A DNA stretch of 64,000 bases from Pseudomonas fluorescens (GCF_000802965.1 NZ_JSAK01000033.1:290-64289); one strand, 5' to 3'. Positions 44,189 to 53,680 are shown, counted from the first letter of the stretch. Notes: a model not told the origin generated them from the sequence alone. Made by a program: numbers and translations.

Positions 44189-44911
44189 TTACAGGAAAGT
44201 TTGTCGCACCTGCTTCTCCAACTCTGCCTTCAGCCCCGGCTCAAGTTTGAGCTGCCGCGCCAGTTCATCAAGGTAGGACTTCTCCATAAAGCTCTCCTCG
44301 TCCACCAGCATCACACTGGCGATGTACATCTCCGCAGCCATTTCCGGCGTGGTGGCAGCACGGGCGACGTCGCTTGGGTCCAGCGGTTTGTTGAGTTCGG
44401 CATGCAGCCAGTGTTGCAACTCCTGATCATTGTCGAGCTTGGTGAACTCACCTTCGATCAGCTCGCGTTCGCGTTCGTCTATATGACCATCAGCCTTGGC
44501 CGCAGCCACCAACGCCTTGAGAATCGCCTGGCTGTGTTGCTCGACTTGGGCTGCGGGCAAGCGATCGAGGGTTTGCGGCTCAGTCCTAGGCGCCGTGCCC
44601 TGCTGGGCCTGCCAGTTTCCGTAGGCCTTGTAGGCCAGCACACCCAACGCGGCGAGGCCGCCATAGACCGCGACTTTGCCGCCGACCGAGCGCGCCTTCT
44701 TGCTGCCCAGCAACAGGCCCATGGCACCGGCCGCCAATGCACCGCCGCTCGCGCCAGAGAGCAAACCGCCAAGGCCTCCCGAGCCACCGCTACCGCCGAG
44801 CAATCCGCCCAATCCTGCGCCGGAGGATTTGTTCTGCGACCCGCCCGCCTTGTTCTGCAACATGTCCTGGCCAGACTTGAGTAGCTGATCGAGCAATCCA
44901 CGGGTGTTCAT
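44189..44911 (-). CDS. DUF533 / TerB-like protein
   Basis: A 240-residue protein. The N-terminus is MNTRGLLDQLLKSGQDMLQNK followed by a Gly/Ser-rich stretch (~25-60), a short hydrophobic segment (GALAAGAMGLLLGSKKA, VAVYGGLAALGVLAYKAYGNW) and a helical TerB-like domain with ILKALVAAAKADGHIDERERELIEGEF, whose acidic loop is typical of TerB/DjlA-type domains. This matches DUF533 proteins (YebE-like), probably in the inner membrane. GGAGG before the ATG at 44911 fixes the start; the open frame runs 61 codons upstream. It is divergent from the LysR gene. Confidence 0.85.
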   Translation of the reverse strand: MNTRGLLDQLLKSGQDMLQNKAGGSQNKSSGAGLGGLLGGSGGSGGLGGLLSGASGGALAAGAMGLLLGSKKARSVGGKVAVYGGLAALGVLAYKAYGNWQAQQGTAPRTEPQTLDRLPAAQVEQHSQAILKALVAAAKADGHIDERERELIEGEFTKLDNDQELQHWLHAELNKPLDPSDVARAATTPEMAAEMYIASVMLVDEESFMEKSYLDELARQLKLEPGLKAELEKQVRQTFL

Positions 44912-45108
44912 TTTCCGCCTCCACAAAAAGGGTTCAATCGGACCATAAGGCCTCCAGCCTAGATCGAAAGTGCCCAAGGCCTGCCGACGAGAGTGCTTCC
45001 AGATGTTGCTCCTGCTTTTACTTAAAGCTTGAAGCTCACAGCCTCCTTCTAAAATTCCGATATACACTCGAACCAATCGATAAAAACCGCCCACCGGATA
45101 CGCTTCCC

Positions 45109-46023
45109 ATGATGACCTTGCGTCAGATCCGTCATTTCATCGCCGTGGCCGAGACCGGCTCAATCTCCGCCGCCGCGCAAACCGCTTTCATTTCCCAATC
45201 CACCCTCACCCTGGCGATCCAGCAATTGGAGGAGGAAATCGGTGTCAGCCTGTTCAGCCGCCACGCCAAGGGCATGACCCTGACCCATCAGGGTCATCAG
45301 TTCTTGCGTCAAGCGCACCTGATCCTGGCCACCGTGGACAATGCCAAACGCAGCCTGCAACAGAGCACCGATCAGGTCGCCGGGCAGTTGATTATCGGGG
45401 TGACCAGCCTGGTGGCCGGTTATTACCTGGCGGATTTGCTCACCCGTTTCCAGCGCGCCTACCCCAACGTCGAAATTCGCGTGATGGAAGACGAGCGCCC
45501 GTACATCGAGCATCTACTGGTCAGTGGCGAAATCGATGTCGGTGTGCTGATCCTCTCCAACCTCGAAGACCGTCACGCCTTGCAGACCGAAGTGCTGACC
45601 CACTCGCCCCACCGTCTATGGCTGCCGGCCCAGCATCCGTTGCTGGAACACGACAGCATCAACCTCGCCGACGTAGCCCGCGAGCCGCTGATTCAACTTA
45701 ACGTCGATGAAATGGATCGCAATGCCCAGCGCCTGTGGACCGGCGCGGGCCTGCAACCGCGCATTACCTTGCGCACCGCCTCGACCGAAGCGGTGCGAAG
45801 CCTGGTGGCCGCCGGACTGGGCGTGTCGATCCAGCCCGACATGACCTATCGCCCGTGGTCACTGGAGGGCGACATCATCGAAGCGCGGCCAATTGCCGAC
45901 TTGAGCCAGACCCTCGATGTCGGTCTGGCCTGGCGACGCGGCACCGCGCGACCGGTGCTGGTGGATCCGTTTTTGACCGTTGCCCGGGAACAACCCCATG
46001 GCGGGCGCAAGCCATCTATTTAA
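45109..46023 (+). CDS. LysR-family transcriptional regulator
   Basis: A 304-residue LysR regulator. N-terminal helix-turn-helix: LRQIRHFIAVAETGSISAAAQTAFISQSTLTLAIQQLEEEIGVSLFSRHAKGMTLT (~4-60); the rest is the periplasmic-binding-like effector domain (GQLIIGVTSLVAGYYLADLLTRFQRAYPNVEIRV). It lies on the same strand just upstream of an aminobutyraldehyde-type dehydrogenase and a ydcSTUV-type importer, so it is a candidate regulator of that cluster. The effector is unknown. Confidence 0.9.
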   Translation: MMTLRQIRHFIAVAETGSISAAAQTAFISQSTLTLAIQQLEEEIGVSLFSRHAKGMTLTHQGHQFLRQAHLILATVDNAKRSLQQSTDQVAGQLIIGVTSLVAGYYLADLLTRFQRAYPNVEIRVMEDERPYIEHLLVSGEIDVGVLILSNLEDRHALQTEVLTHSPHRLWLPAQHPLLEHDSINLADVAREPLIQLNVDEMDRNAQRLWTGAGLQPRITLRTASTEAVRSLVAAGLGVSIQPDMTYRPWSLEGDIIEARPIADLSQTLDVGLAWRRGTARPVLVDPFLTVAREQPHGGRKPSI

Positions 46024-46126
46024 TCGAACGCCACCTTCAGTATTTAGAATTTGTCGACCTCGGGTCCGCGCACTAGTCTTGTTGCATCTATATAAGACGC
46101 GGGCCCCAGTCACAGGGAGTGCCGCT

Positions 46127-47626
46127 ATGTCGTTACAAGACGCCACACAAAAAAAGAGAATCCGAAAAATGGCTGGCGCGCAGACCCCGTTGTTCACCGC
46201 GTTGTTGATCGATGGAGAATTGGTCGCCGGTCAGGGTTTTGTCGAACCGATCCTCAACCCGGCTACGGGCGAAATCCTGACGCAGATCGCCGAAGCCAGC
46301 ACCGAGCAAGTCGAAGCCGCCATCCTTGCCGCCCACCGCGCCTTCGCCGGTTGGTCACGGACCACGCCACAGCAACGCTCGAACCTGCTGCTGGACATCG
46401 CCAACGCCATCGAAAAAAACGCCGATCATCTCGCCCGCCTCGAAGCACTCAACTGCGGCAAGCCGTTGCACCTGGCCCGCCAGGACGATTTGACCGCCAC
46501 CGTTGACGTGTTCCGCTTCTTCGCTGGCGCCGTGCGCTGCCAGAACGGCCAGCTCAGCGGCGAATACCTGCCGGGCTACACCAGCATGGTCCGCCGCGAC
46601 CCGATTGGCGTGGTGGCATCGATTGCGCCGTGGAACTACCCGATCATGATGGCCGCGTGGAAAATCGCCCCGGCCCTGGCTGCTGGCAACACCCTGGTAT
46701 TCAAGCCTTCCGAGCACACACCGTTGTCGATTCTGGCCCTCGCGCCAGCGCTCGCCGAAATCCTGCCACGTGGCGTGATCAACATCATCTGTGGTGGCGG
46801 TGAAGGCGTCGGCAGTCATCTGGTCAGCCACCCAAAAGTGCGGATGGTGTCGTTGACCGGCGATATCGTCACCGGGCAGAAAATCCTCCAGGCCGCCGCG
46901 AAAACCCTCAAGCGCACTCACCTCGAACTCGGCGGCAAAGCACCGGTGATCGTGTGCAACGACGCGGACATTCAAGCGGTGGTCGAAGGCGTGCGCACCT
47001 ACGGCTATTACAACGCCGGCCAGGATTGCACCGCCGCGTGCCGGGTTTATGCACAAGCCGGGATTCACGATCGTCTGGTGGCCGAACTCGGCGCGGCGGT
47101 CAGCAGTTTGCGTTTCGCTGGCAAGCGCGATGCGGACAACGAAATCGGGCCACTGATCAGCACCCGCCAACGCGACCGCGTGGCCAGTTTTGTCGAGCGC
47201 GCCCTCGGCCAGCCGCACATCGAACGAGTGACCGGCGCAGCGGTGCATTCCGGTGCCGGTTTCTATTACCAGCCGACCCTGCTGGCCGGTTGCAAACAGA
47301 ACGATGAAATCGTCCAGCGCGAAGTGTTCGGGCCGGTCGTCACCGTGACCCGTTTCAATGAACTCGAACAAGCGGTGGACTGGGCCAACGATTCGGAATA
47401 CGGCCTGGCGTCTTCGGTGTGGACTCAAAATCTCGACAAGGCGATGCAGGTCGCCGCGCGGTTGCAGTACGGCTGCACCTGGATCAACAGCCATTTCATG
47501 CTGGTCAGCGAAATGCCCCACGGCGGCCTCAAGCGTTCGGGCTATGGCAAGGACCTGTCCAGCGATTCGCTTCAGGACTACAGCGTGGTGCGGCACATCA
47601 TGGCGCGCCACGGACAGCATTTATAA
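46127..47626 (+). CDS. Aldehyde dehydrogenase, gamma-aminobutyraldehyde dehydrogenase type (paralogue 1)
   Basis: A 499-residue NAD-dependent ALDH-superfamily enzyme. Visible: NAD site SIAPWNYPIMMAAWKIAPALAAGNT, catalytic glutamate in LELGGKAPV, catalytic cysteine in YYNAGQDCTAACR, and the C-terminal SEMPHGGLKRSGYGKD. It most resembles aminobutyraldehyde dehydrogenases, which oxidise 4-aminobutanal from putrescine to GABA. GGGAG precedes the ATG at 46127; an ATG 14 codons later is an alternative. It is strongly similar throughout to the gene at 52180, so the two are paralogues flanking one importer. Confidence 0.88.
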   Translation: MSLQDATQKKRIRKMAGAQTPLFTALLIDGELVAGQGFVEPILNPATGEILTQIAEASTEQVEAAILAAHRAFAGWSRTTPQQRSNLLLDIANAIEKNADHLARLEALNCGKPLHLARQDDLTATVDVFRFFAGAVRCQNGQLSGEYLPGYTSMVRRDPIGVVASIAPWNYPIMMAAWKIAPALAAGNTLVFKPSEHTPLSILALAPALAEILPRGVINIICGGGEGVGSHLVSHPKVRMVSLTGDIVTGQKILQAAAKTLKRTHLELGGKAPVIVCNDADIQAVVEGVRTYGYYNAGQDCTAACRVYAQAGIHDRLVAELGAAVSSLRFAGKRDADNEIGPLISTRQRDRVASFVERALGQPHIERVTGAAVHSGAGFYYQPTLLAGCKQNDEIVQREVFGPVVTVTRFNELEQAVDWANDSEYGLASSVWTQNLDKAMQVAARLQYGCTWINSHFMLVSEMPHGGLKRSGYGKDLSSDSLQDYSVVRHIMARHGQHL

Positions 47627-47692
47627 AAGAGCACTACGCTAACAATTAGCCGTAAAGGCATTGAAGTTGAAACGTTAGAACACCGCGCCCCT

Positions 47693-47777
47693 TGTAGGCG
47701 CTGGCTTGCCGGCGAAGACGTCAGCAATGACAACGCAAGGCTTGAAGGCATCTTCGCCAGCAAGCCGGTTCCTACAG
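47693..47777. repeat. Paired inverted intergenic repeat, family C (copy 2)
   Basis: TGTAGGCGCTGGCTTGCCGG plus CGAAGA and the inverted TCTTCGCCAGCAAGCCGG plus TTCCTACAG. It lies between the first dehydrogenase gene and the substrate-binding-protein gene. Confidence 0.85.
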
Positions 47778-47849
47778 GATCGTGCTTGCAACGTTGAAAC
47801 CCACGTTCAAAAACTGCCCCGACCATAATTTAAAAAAGAGGGAAATCCC

Positions 47850-49001
47850 ATGTTCGTGCACAAGACCGCACTGCTCAGTGCAATCACCACCGCGCTGCTG
47901 GCCAGTGCCAGTGTCCAGGCCGCCGAGCCGCTGAAAGCTGTCGGGGCGGGCGAAGGCCAATTGGATATTGTGGCGTGGCCTGGCTACATCGAACGTGGCG
48001 AAAGCGACAAGGCCTACGACTGGGTCACCGGTTTCGAGAAGGAAACCGGCTGCAAGGTCAACGTGAAAACCGCTGCGACCTCCGATGAGATGGTCAGCCT
48101 GATGGCCAAGGGTGGTTACGATCTGGTGACCGCATCCGGCGACGCCTCCCTGCGCCTGATCGTCGGCAAGCGTGTGCAGCCGATCAACACCGCGTTGATC
48201 CCGAACTGGAAGAACCTCGACCCGCGCCTCAACGATGCGCCGTGGTACGTGGTCAACAAACAAACCTACGGCACCCCGTACCAGTGGGGGCCGAACGTGC
48301 TGATGTACAACACCAACGTGTTCAAGACTGCACCCGACAGTTGGGGCGTGTTGTTCAATGCGCAAAACCTCCCGGACGGCAAGCCGAACAAGGGGCGTGT
48401 GCAGGCTTACGACGGCCCGATCTACATCGCCGACGCGGCGCTGTACCTCAAGTCCGCCAAGCCGGAACTGGGCATCCAGAACCCCTACGAATTGACCGAA
48501 GCGCAATACAAGGCCGTGCTCGATCTGTTGCGCGCCCAGCAGCCGTTGATCCACCGCTACTGGCACGACACTACCGTGCAAATGAGTGACTTCAAAAACG
48601 AAGGCGTGGTCGCGTCCGGCGCCTGGCCGTATCAGGTCAACGGTCTGGTCAACGAGAAACAGCCGATCGCTTCGACCATCCCGAAAGAAGGTGCCACCGG
48701 TTGGGCCGACACCACCATGCTGCACGCCGAAGCCAAGCACCCGAACTGCGCCTACAAGTGGATGGATTGGTCGCTGCAACCGAAAGTCCAGGGTGACGTG
48801 GCGGCATGGTTTGGTTCGCTGCCAGCCGTACCGGCAGCCTGCACCGGCAGCGAATTGCTCGGCGCCGAAGGCTGCAAGACCAATGGTTTCGACCAGTTCG
48901 ACAAGATCGCCTTCTGGAAAACCCCGCAGGCTGAAGGCGGCAAGTTCGTGCCGTACAGCCGCTGGACCCAGGATTACATCGCGATCATGGGCGGCAGGTA
49001 A
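47850..49001 (+). CDS. ydcS: Polyamine-type ABC transporter substrate-binding protein (YdcS-like)
   Basis: A 383-residue periplasmic binding protein. Signal peptide LLSAITTALLASASVQAAEPL (cleavage near residue 25), then LDIVAWPGYIERGE, the early strand typical of spermidine/putrescine PotD-type proteins, plus YGTPYQWGPNVLMYNTNVF. The gene order binding protein-ATPase-permease-permease-aminobutyraldehyde dehydrogenase equals E. coli ydcSTUVW, so putrescine or a related amine is the likely cargo. GAGGGAAA precedes the ATG. An inverted repeat follows before the ATPase gene. Confidence 0.88.
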   Translation: MFVHKTALLSAITTALLASASVQAAEPLKAVGAGEGQLDIVAWPGYIERGESDKAYDWVTGFEKETGCKVNVKTAATSDEMVSLMAKGGYDLVTASGDASLRLIVGKRVQPINTALIPNWKNLDPRLNDAPWYVVNKQTYGTPYQWGPNVLMYNTNVFKTAPDSWGVLFNAQNLPDGKPNKGRVQAYDGPIYIADAALYLKSAKPELGIQNPYELTEAQYKAVLDLLRAQQPLIHRYWHDTTVQMSDFKNEGVVASGAWPYQVNGLVNEKQPIASTIPKEGATGWADTTMLHAEAKHPNCAYKWMDWSLQPKVQGDVAAWFGSLPAVPAACTGSELLGAEGCKTNGFDQFDKIAFWKTPQAEGGKFVPYSRWTQDYIAIMGGR

Positions 49002-49014
49002 CACACCGCTCACC

Positions 49015-49148
49015 TGTGGCGAGGGAGCTTGCTCCCGCTGGGTGGCGAAGCCACCCCAAAACCAGTCAATGCGGTCTGACAGGTAAACCGCATCAACCCT
49101 TTTTGGGAGAGCTTCGCTCTCCAGCGGGAGCAAGCTCCCTCGCCACAA
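49015..49148. repeat. Paired inverted intergenic repeat, family B (copy 3), inside the ydc operon
   Basis: CTGTGGCGAGGGAGCTTGCT plus CCCGCTGGG and its inverted copy AGCGGGAGCAAGCTCCCTCG plus CCACAAC flank a 70-base core. It lies in the 224 bases between the binding-protein gene and the ATPase gene, where a hairpin could raise the amount of binding-protein mRNA relative to the rest. Confidence 0.9.
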
Positions 49149-49225
49149 CAGCACTTTGATTCAGATTTTTCAGAAGTCCAGGCGGGGCCGCTGCGACGGC
49201 CCTCGCCTTTTGGGAGCACCGCACC

Positions 49226-50263
49226 ATGACGCTTGCAGTCCAGTTCACCAACGTTTCCCGTCTTTTCGGCGAAGTGAAAGCCGTAGACCGGGTTTCCATC
49301 GACATCCAGGACGGCGAGTTTTTCTCCATGCTGGGGCCTTCCGGCTCGGGCAAAACCACTTGTCTGCGCCTGATCGCCGGTTTCGAACAACCGAGCGCGG
49401 GCTCGATCCGTATTCATGGCGAAGAGGCCGCCGGGCTGCCGCCCTATCAGCGTGACGTGAACACCGTGTTCCAGGATTACGCGCTGTTCCCGCACATGAA
49501 CGTTCGTGACAACATCGCCTATGGTTTGAAAGTCAAAGGCGTCGGCAAAGCCGAACGCCACAAACGCGCCGAAGAAGCCCTCGACATGGTCGCTCTCGGC
49601 GGCTACGGCGAGCGCAAACCGGTGCAGCTCTCCGGTGGTCAGCGTCAGCGTGTGGCCCTGGCTCGCGCACTGGTTAATCGCCCGCGTGTGTTGCTGCTCG
49701 ACGAACCACTCGGCGCGCTGGACCTGAAGTTGCGCGAACAAATGCAAAGCGAGCTGAAGAAACTGCAACGCCAACTCGGCATCACCTTCATTTTTGTCAC
49801 CCACGACCAGACCGAAGCGCTGTCGATGTCCGACCGCGTGGCGGTGTTCAACAAGGGCCGCATCGAACAGGTCGACACCCCGCGCAATCTGTACATGAAA
49901 CCGGCGACCACATTCGTCGCGGAATTCGTTGGCACTTCCAACGTGATTCGCGGTGATCTGGCGAAGCAGTTGAGCGGTAATCCACAACCATTTTCGATTC
50001 GTCCGGAACACGTGCGTTTCGGCGAAGGCCCGCTGGCTGCACACGAGATCGAAGTCAGCGGTTTGCTGCATGACATCCAGTACCAGGGCAGTGCCACGCG
50101 CTATGAACTGAAACTGGAAAACGGCCAGACCTTGAACATCAGCCAGGCCAATAACCAGTGGATCGACAGCAGCGCGCAACATCAGACCGGGCAACGCCTC
50201 AGCGCACGCTGGGCGCGCGAAGCGATGATCCCGTTGCACGACACCATCGTCGGTGGGGTGTGA
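49226..50263 (+). CDS. ydcT: Polyamine-type ABC transporter ATPase (YdcT-like)
   Basis: A 345-residue ATP-binding subunit. Walker A GPSGSGKTT, signature LSGGQRQRVALARAL, Walker B VLLLDEPLGALD and the switch histidine in FVTHDQTEAL are all present, followed by a C-terminal TOBE-like regulatory domain (FSIRPEHVRF, IQYQGSATRYEL) typical of the CUT1/PotA-type group. It energises the importer formed with the two permeases that follow; one base separates it from ydcU. Confidence 0.92.
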   Translation: MTLAVQFTNVSRLFGEVKAVDRVSIDIQDGEFFSMLGPSGSGKTTCLRLIAGFEQPSAGSIRIHGEEAAGLPPYQRDVNTVFQDYALFPHMNVRDNIAYGLKVKGVGKAERHKRAEEALDMVALGGYGERKPVQLSGGQRQRVALARALVNRPRVLLLDEPLGALDLKLREQMQSELKKLQRQLGITFIFVTHDQTEALSMSDRVAVFNKGRIEQVDTPRNLYMKPATTFVAEFVGTSNVIRGDLAKQLSGNPQPFSIRPEHVRFGEGPLAAHEIEVSGLLHDIQYQGSATRYELKLENGQTLNISQANNQWIDSSAQHQTGQRLSARWAREAMIPLHDTIVGGV

Positions 50264-50264
50264 C

Positions 50265-51212
50265 ATGACCAGCGTGGCTATCCCTCACACCCCGGCCAAC
50301 GGCTCGCCGTTGCGCAGGTTTTCCAACCTGTTGTATCGCCGGCCTAACCTTTATCTGTCGATGCTCTTGGTGCCGCCGCTGCTGTGGTTCGGCGCAATCT
50401 ATCTGGGTTCGCTGCTGACCTTGTTGTGGCAAGGTTTCTACACGTTCGATGACTTCACCATGGCGGTCACGCCGGACCTGACCCTGGCGAATTTTGCCGC
50501 GCTGTTCCAGCCGTCGAACTTCGACATCATCCTGCGCACCCTGAGCATGGCCATCGTCGTGTCGATCGCCAGCGCCATCGTCGCGTTCCCGATTGCCTAC
50601 TACATGGCGCGCTACACCACCGGCAAGACCAAGGCGTTTTTCTACATCGCGGTGATGATGCCGATGTGGGCCAGCTACATCGTCAAGGCCTACGCCTGGA
50701 CGTTGCTGCTGGCCAAGGGCGGCGTGGCGCAGTGGTTCGTGCAGCATCTGGGGCTGGAGCCAGTATTGCAGTTAGTGCTGGGCATTCCGGGCGTTGGCGG
50801 CAGCACCTTGTCGACCTCGCACCTGGGACGCTTCATGGTGTTCGTCTACATCTGGCTGCCGTTCATGATCCTGCCGATCCAGGCTTCGCTGGAACGCTTG
50901 CCGCCATCGCTGCTGCAAGCCTCTGCCGACCTCGGTGCCAAGCCGCGCCAGACGTTCATGCAAGTGATTCTGCCGCTGTCGATTCCGGGGATTGCCGCCG
51001 GCTCGATCTTTACATTTTCACTGACGCTGGGCGACTTCATCGTGCCGCAACTGGTGGGCCCGCCGGGCTACTTCGTTGGCAGCATGGTGTATGCCCAACA
51101 AGGTGCGATCGGCAACATGCCGATGGCGGCCGCGTTCACGCTGGTGCCGATTGTGTTGATCGCCATTTACCTGTCCATCGTCAAACGTCTGGGGGCCTTC
51201 GATGCACTCTGA
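50265..51212 (+). CDS. ydcU: ABC transporter permease (YdcU-like, PotB type)
   Basis: A 315-residue permease with about six membrane helices and the EAA-loop motif ASADLGAKPRQTFMQVILPLSIPGI that contacts the ATPase. Its first helix follows a cytoplasmic N-terminus (RRPNLYLSMLLVPPLLWFGAIYL). The ATG at 50265 comes one base after the ydcT stop. It pairs with ydcV, whose start overlaps this gene's last 11 bases. Confidence 0.9.
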   Translation: MTSVAIPHTPANGSPLRRFSNLLYRRPNLYLSMLLVPPLLWFGAIYLGSLLTLLWQGFYTFDDFTMAVTPDLTLANFAALFQPSNFDIILRTLSMAIVVSIASAIVAFPIAYYMARYTTGKTKAFFYIAVMMPMWASYIVKAYAWTLLLAKGGVAQWFVQHLGLEPVLQLVLGIPGVGGSTLSTSHLGRFMVFVYIWLPFMILPIQASLERLPPSLLQASADLGAKPRQTFMQVILPLSIPGIAAGSIFTFSLTLGDFIVPQLVGPPGYFVGSMVYAQQGAIGNMPMAAAFTLVPIVLIAIYLSIVKRLGAFDAL

Positions 51213-52011
51213 GAAAGCCTCTTTTGGCCTGAAAATCGCAGCCTGGGGCGGGTTGGTGTTCCTGCACTTCCCGATCCTGATCATCTTCCTGTACGCCTTC
51301 AACACCGAAGACGCAGCGTTCAGCTTTCCGCCCAAGGGCTTCACCCTGAAATGGATCGGCGTGGCGTTCTCGCGGCCGGACGTGCTGGAAGCGATCAAGC
51401 TGTCGTTGCAGATCGCCTCGATTGCCACCCTGATTGCCATGGTCCTCGGCACGCTGGCGTCGGCGGCGTTGTACCGCCGGGACTTCTTCGGCAAGCAAGG
51501 CATCTCACTGATGCTGATCCTGCCGATTGCCCTGCCGGGGATCATCACCGGGATCGCCTTGCTGGCGACCTTCAAGACACTGGGGATCGAACCGGGGATG
51601 TTCACCATCATCGTCGGCCACGCAACCTTCTGCGTGGTGATCGTCTACAACAACGTCATCGCCCGGTTGCGCCGCACCTCGCACAGTTTGATCGAGGCCT
51701 CGATGGACCTCGGCGCCGACGGTTGGCAGACCTTCCGCTACATCATCCTGCCCAACCTCGGCTCGGCGCTGCTGGCCGGCGGCATGTTGGCGTTCGCACT
51801 GTCGTTCGACGAAATCATTGTCACCACCTTCACCGCCGGCCATGAACGCACCCTGCCGCTGTGGCTGCTCAACCAGCTCAGCCGCCCACGGGATGTGCCG
51901 GTGACCAACGTCGTCGCGATGCTGGTGATGATCGTGACCATGCTGCCGATCCTTGGCGCTTATTACCTGACGCGGGGCGGTGAGAGCGTGGCGGGGAGTG
52001 GCGGGAAATAA
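51202..52011 (+). CDS. ydcV: ABC transporter permease (YdcV-like, PotC type)
   Basis: A 269-residue permease with about six helices. The EAA motif is IEASMDLGADGWQTFRYIILPNLGSALLAG. It starts within ydcU (11-base overlap), the usual coupling of PotB/PotC-like pairs. It completes the importer; the second aldehyde dehydrogenase follows after a family C repeat. Confidence 0.9.
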   Translation: MHSEKASFGLKIAAWGGLVFLHFPILIIFLYAFNTEDAAFSFPPKGFTLKWIGVAFSRPDVLEAIKLSLQIASIATLIAMVLGTLASAALYRRDFFGKQGISLMLILPIALPGIITGIALLATFKTLGIEPGMFTIIVGHATFCVVIVYNNVIARLRRTSHSLIEASMDLGADGWQTFRYIILPNLGSALLAGGMLAFALSFDEIIVTTFTAGHERTLPLWLLNQLSRPRDVPVTNVVAMLVMIVTMLPILGAYYLTRGGESVAGSGGK

Positions 52012-52039
52012 CCAAATATCCACTGAAGAAACCGAACCT

Positions 52040-52128
52040 GTAGGAGCCGGCTTGCTGGCGATGCGGGTTCACATTCAACGATCAGGTTGACTGACCCATC
52101 GCAATCGCCAGCAATCCGGCTCCTACAG
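52040..52128. repeat. Paired inverted intergenic repeat, family C (copy 3)
   Basis: GTAGGAGCCGGCTTGCTGGC plus GAT and the inverted ATCGCCAGCAATCCGGCTCC plus TAC. It lies between ydcV and the dehydrogenase gene. Confidence 0.88.
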
Positions 52129-52179
52129 ATGATCGGTTTCTACAGATAAAAATAAACAGCTTCGAAGAGGACACATGCC

Positions 52180-53604
52180 ATGCAAACCCAACTCTTGATC
52201 AACGGCCAACTGCAGAACGGTGAAGGCCCCGCCCAACCGGTGTTCAACCCGGCGCTGGGCCGTGTGCTGGTGGAAATCAACGAAGCCAGCGAAGCCCAGG
52301 TCGATGCCGCCGTGCGCGCCGCCGATGCCGCGTTCGACGGCTGGTCGCAGACTCCGCCGAAAGAACGTTCGCTGCTGCTGCTCAAACTCGCCGACGCCAT
52401 CGAAGCCCACGGTGAAGAGCTGGCCAAACTGGAATCGGACAACTGCGGCAAACCCTACAGCGCCGCGCTGAACGACGAGATCCCGGCGATTGCCGACGTG
52501 TTCCGTTTCTTCGCCGGCGCCAGCCGCTGCATGAGCGGCTCGGCCGGTGGCGAGTACCTGCCCGGCCATACCTCGATGATCCGCCGCGACCCAGTGGGCG
52601 TGATCGCCTCCATTGCGCCGTGGAACTACCCGCTGATGATGGTCGCCTGGAAAATCGCCCCGGCGCTCGCCGCTGGTAATACCGTGGTGCTCAAGCCGTC
52701 GGAACAAACACCGCTGACCGCCCTGCGCCTGGCGCAATTGGCGTCGGAGATTTTCCCGGCCGGCGTGCTCAATCTGGTGTTCGGCCGTGGCCCTACGGTC
52801 GGCAGCCCATTGGTCACGCACCCGAAAGTACGCATGGTGTCGCTGACCGGCTCGATCGCCACCGGTTCGAACATCATTTCCAGCACCGCCGACACCGTCA
52901 AACGCATGCACATGGAACTGGGCGGCAAGGCCCCGGTGATCATCTTCGACGATGCCGACATTGACGCCGCCGTCGAAGGCATCCGTACCTTCGGCTTCTA
53001 CAACGCCGGCCAGGACTGCACCGCCGCCTGCCGCATCTACGCGCAGGAAGGCATCTACGACAAATTCGTGGAGAAGCTCGGCGCGGCGGTCAGCAGCATC
53101 AAGTACGGCTTGCAGGATGATCCGGCGACTGAGCTCGGCCCGCTGATCACCGCACAACACCGCGACCGCGTGGCCGGGTTCGTCGAGCGTGCCGTGGCGC
53201 AGTCGCACATCCGTTTGATCACCGGCGGTAAAGCGGTGGACGGCGACGGCTTCTTCTTCGAACCGACCGTGTTGGCCGATGCGCAGCAAGACGACGAAAT
53301 CGTCCGTCGCGAAGTGTTCGGCCCGGTGGTGTCAGTGACCAAATTCACTGATGAAGCGCAGGTGCTGAGCTGGGCCAACGATTCGGACTACGGCCTGGCG
53401 TCATCGGTGTGGACTGCCGACGTGGGCCGCGCCCATCGCCTGTCCGCGCGGTTGCAGTACGGCTGCACCTGGGTGAATACGCACTTCATGCTTGTCAGCG
53501 AAATGCCTCACGGCGGTCAGAAATTGTCCGGGTACGGGAAGGACATGTCGATGTATGGATTGGAGGATTACACCATTGTGCGGCATGTGATGTTCAAGCA
53601 TTAA
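52180..53604 (+). CDS. patD: Gamma-aminobutyraldehyde dehydrogenase (YdcW/PatD type, paralogue 2)
   Basis: A 474-residue NAD-dependent dehydrogenase for 4-aminobutanal, the product of putrescine transamination or oxidation, giving GABA. The N-terminus MQTQLLINGQLQNGEGPAQPVFNPALG fits the YdcW family. Catalytic residues: glutamate in MELGGKAPV, cysteine in FYNAGQDCTAACR. It is the last gene of the ydcSTUVW-like set, which supports the substrate. Compare the paralogue at 46127, which has an extended N-terminus of about 15 residues. Confidence 0.9.
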   Translation: MQTQLLINGQLQNGEGPAQPVFNPALGRVLVEINEASEAQVDAAVRAADAAFDGWSQTPPKERSLLLLKLADAIEAHGEELAKLESDNCGKPYSAALNDEIPAIADVFRFFAGASRCMSGSAGGEYLPGHTSMIRRDPVGVIASIAPWNYPLMMVAWKIAPALAAGNTVVLKPSEQTPLTALRLAQLASEIFPAGVLNLVFGRGPTVGSPLVTHPKVRMVSLTGSIATGSNIISSTADTVKRMHMELGGKAPVIIFDDADIDAAVEGIRTFGFYNAGQDCTAACRIYAQEGIYDKFVEKLGAAVSSIKYGLQDDPATELGPLITAQHRDRVAGFVERAVAQSHIRLITGGKAVDGDGFFFEPTVLADAQQDDEIVRREVFGPVVSVTKFTDEAQVLSWANDSDYGLASSVWTADVGRAHRLSARLQYGCTWVNTHFMLVSEMPHGGQKLSGYGKDMSMYGLEDYTIVRHVMFKH

Positions 53605-53614
53605 AAAGCAAAAG

Positions 53615-53680
53615 CATCGCTGGCAAGCCAGCTCCCACATGATTTCCGCAGTCCCTGTGGGAGCTGGCTTGCCAGCGATG
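53615..53680. repeat. Paired inverted intergenic repeat, family D-like
   Basis: ATCGCTGGCAAGCCAGCTCC plus CACA and the inverted TGTGGGAGCTGGCTTGCCAG plus CGAT, only about 20 bases apart. It has GCTGGC in place of the GCGGGC of the other family D copies. Confidence 0.88.
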
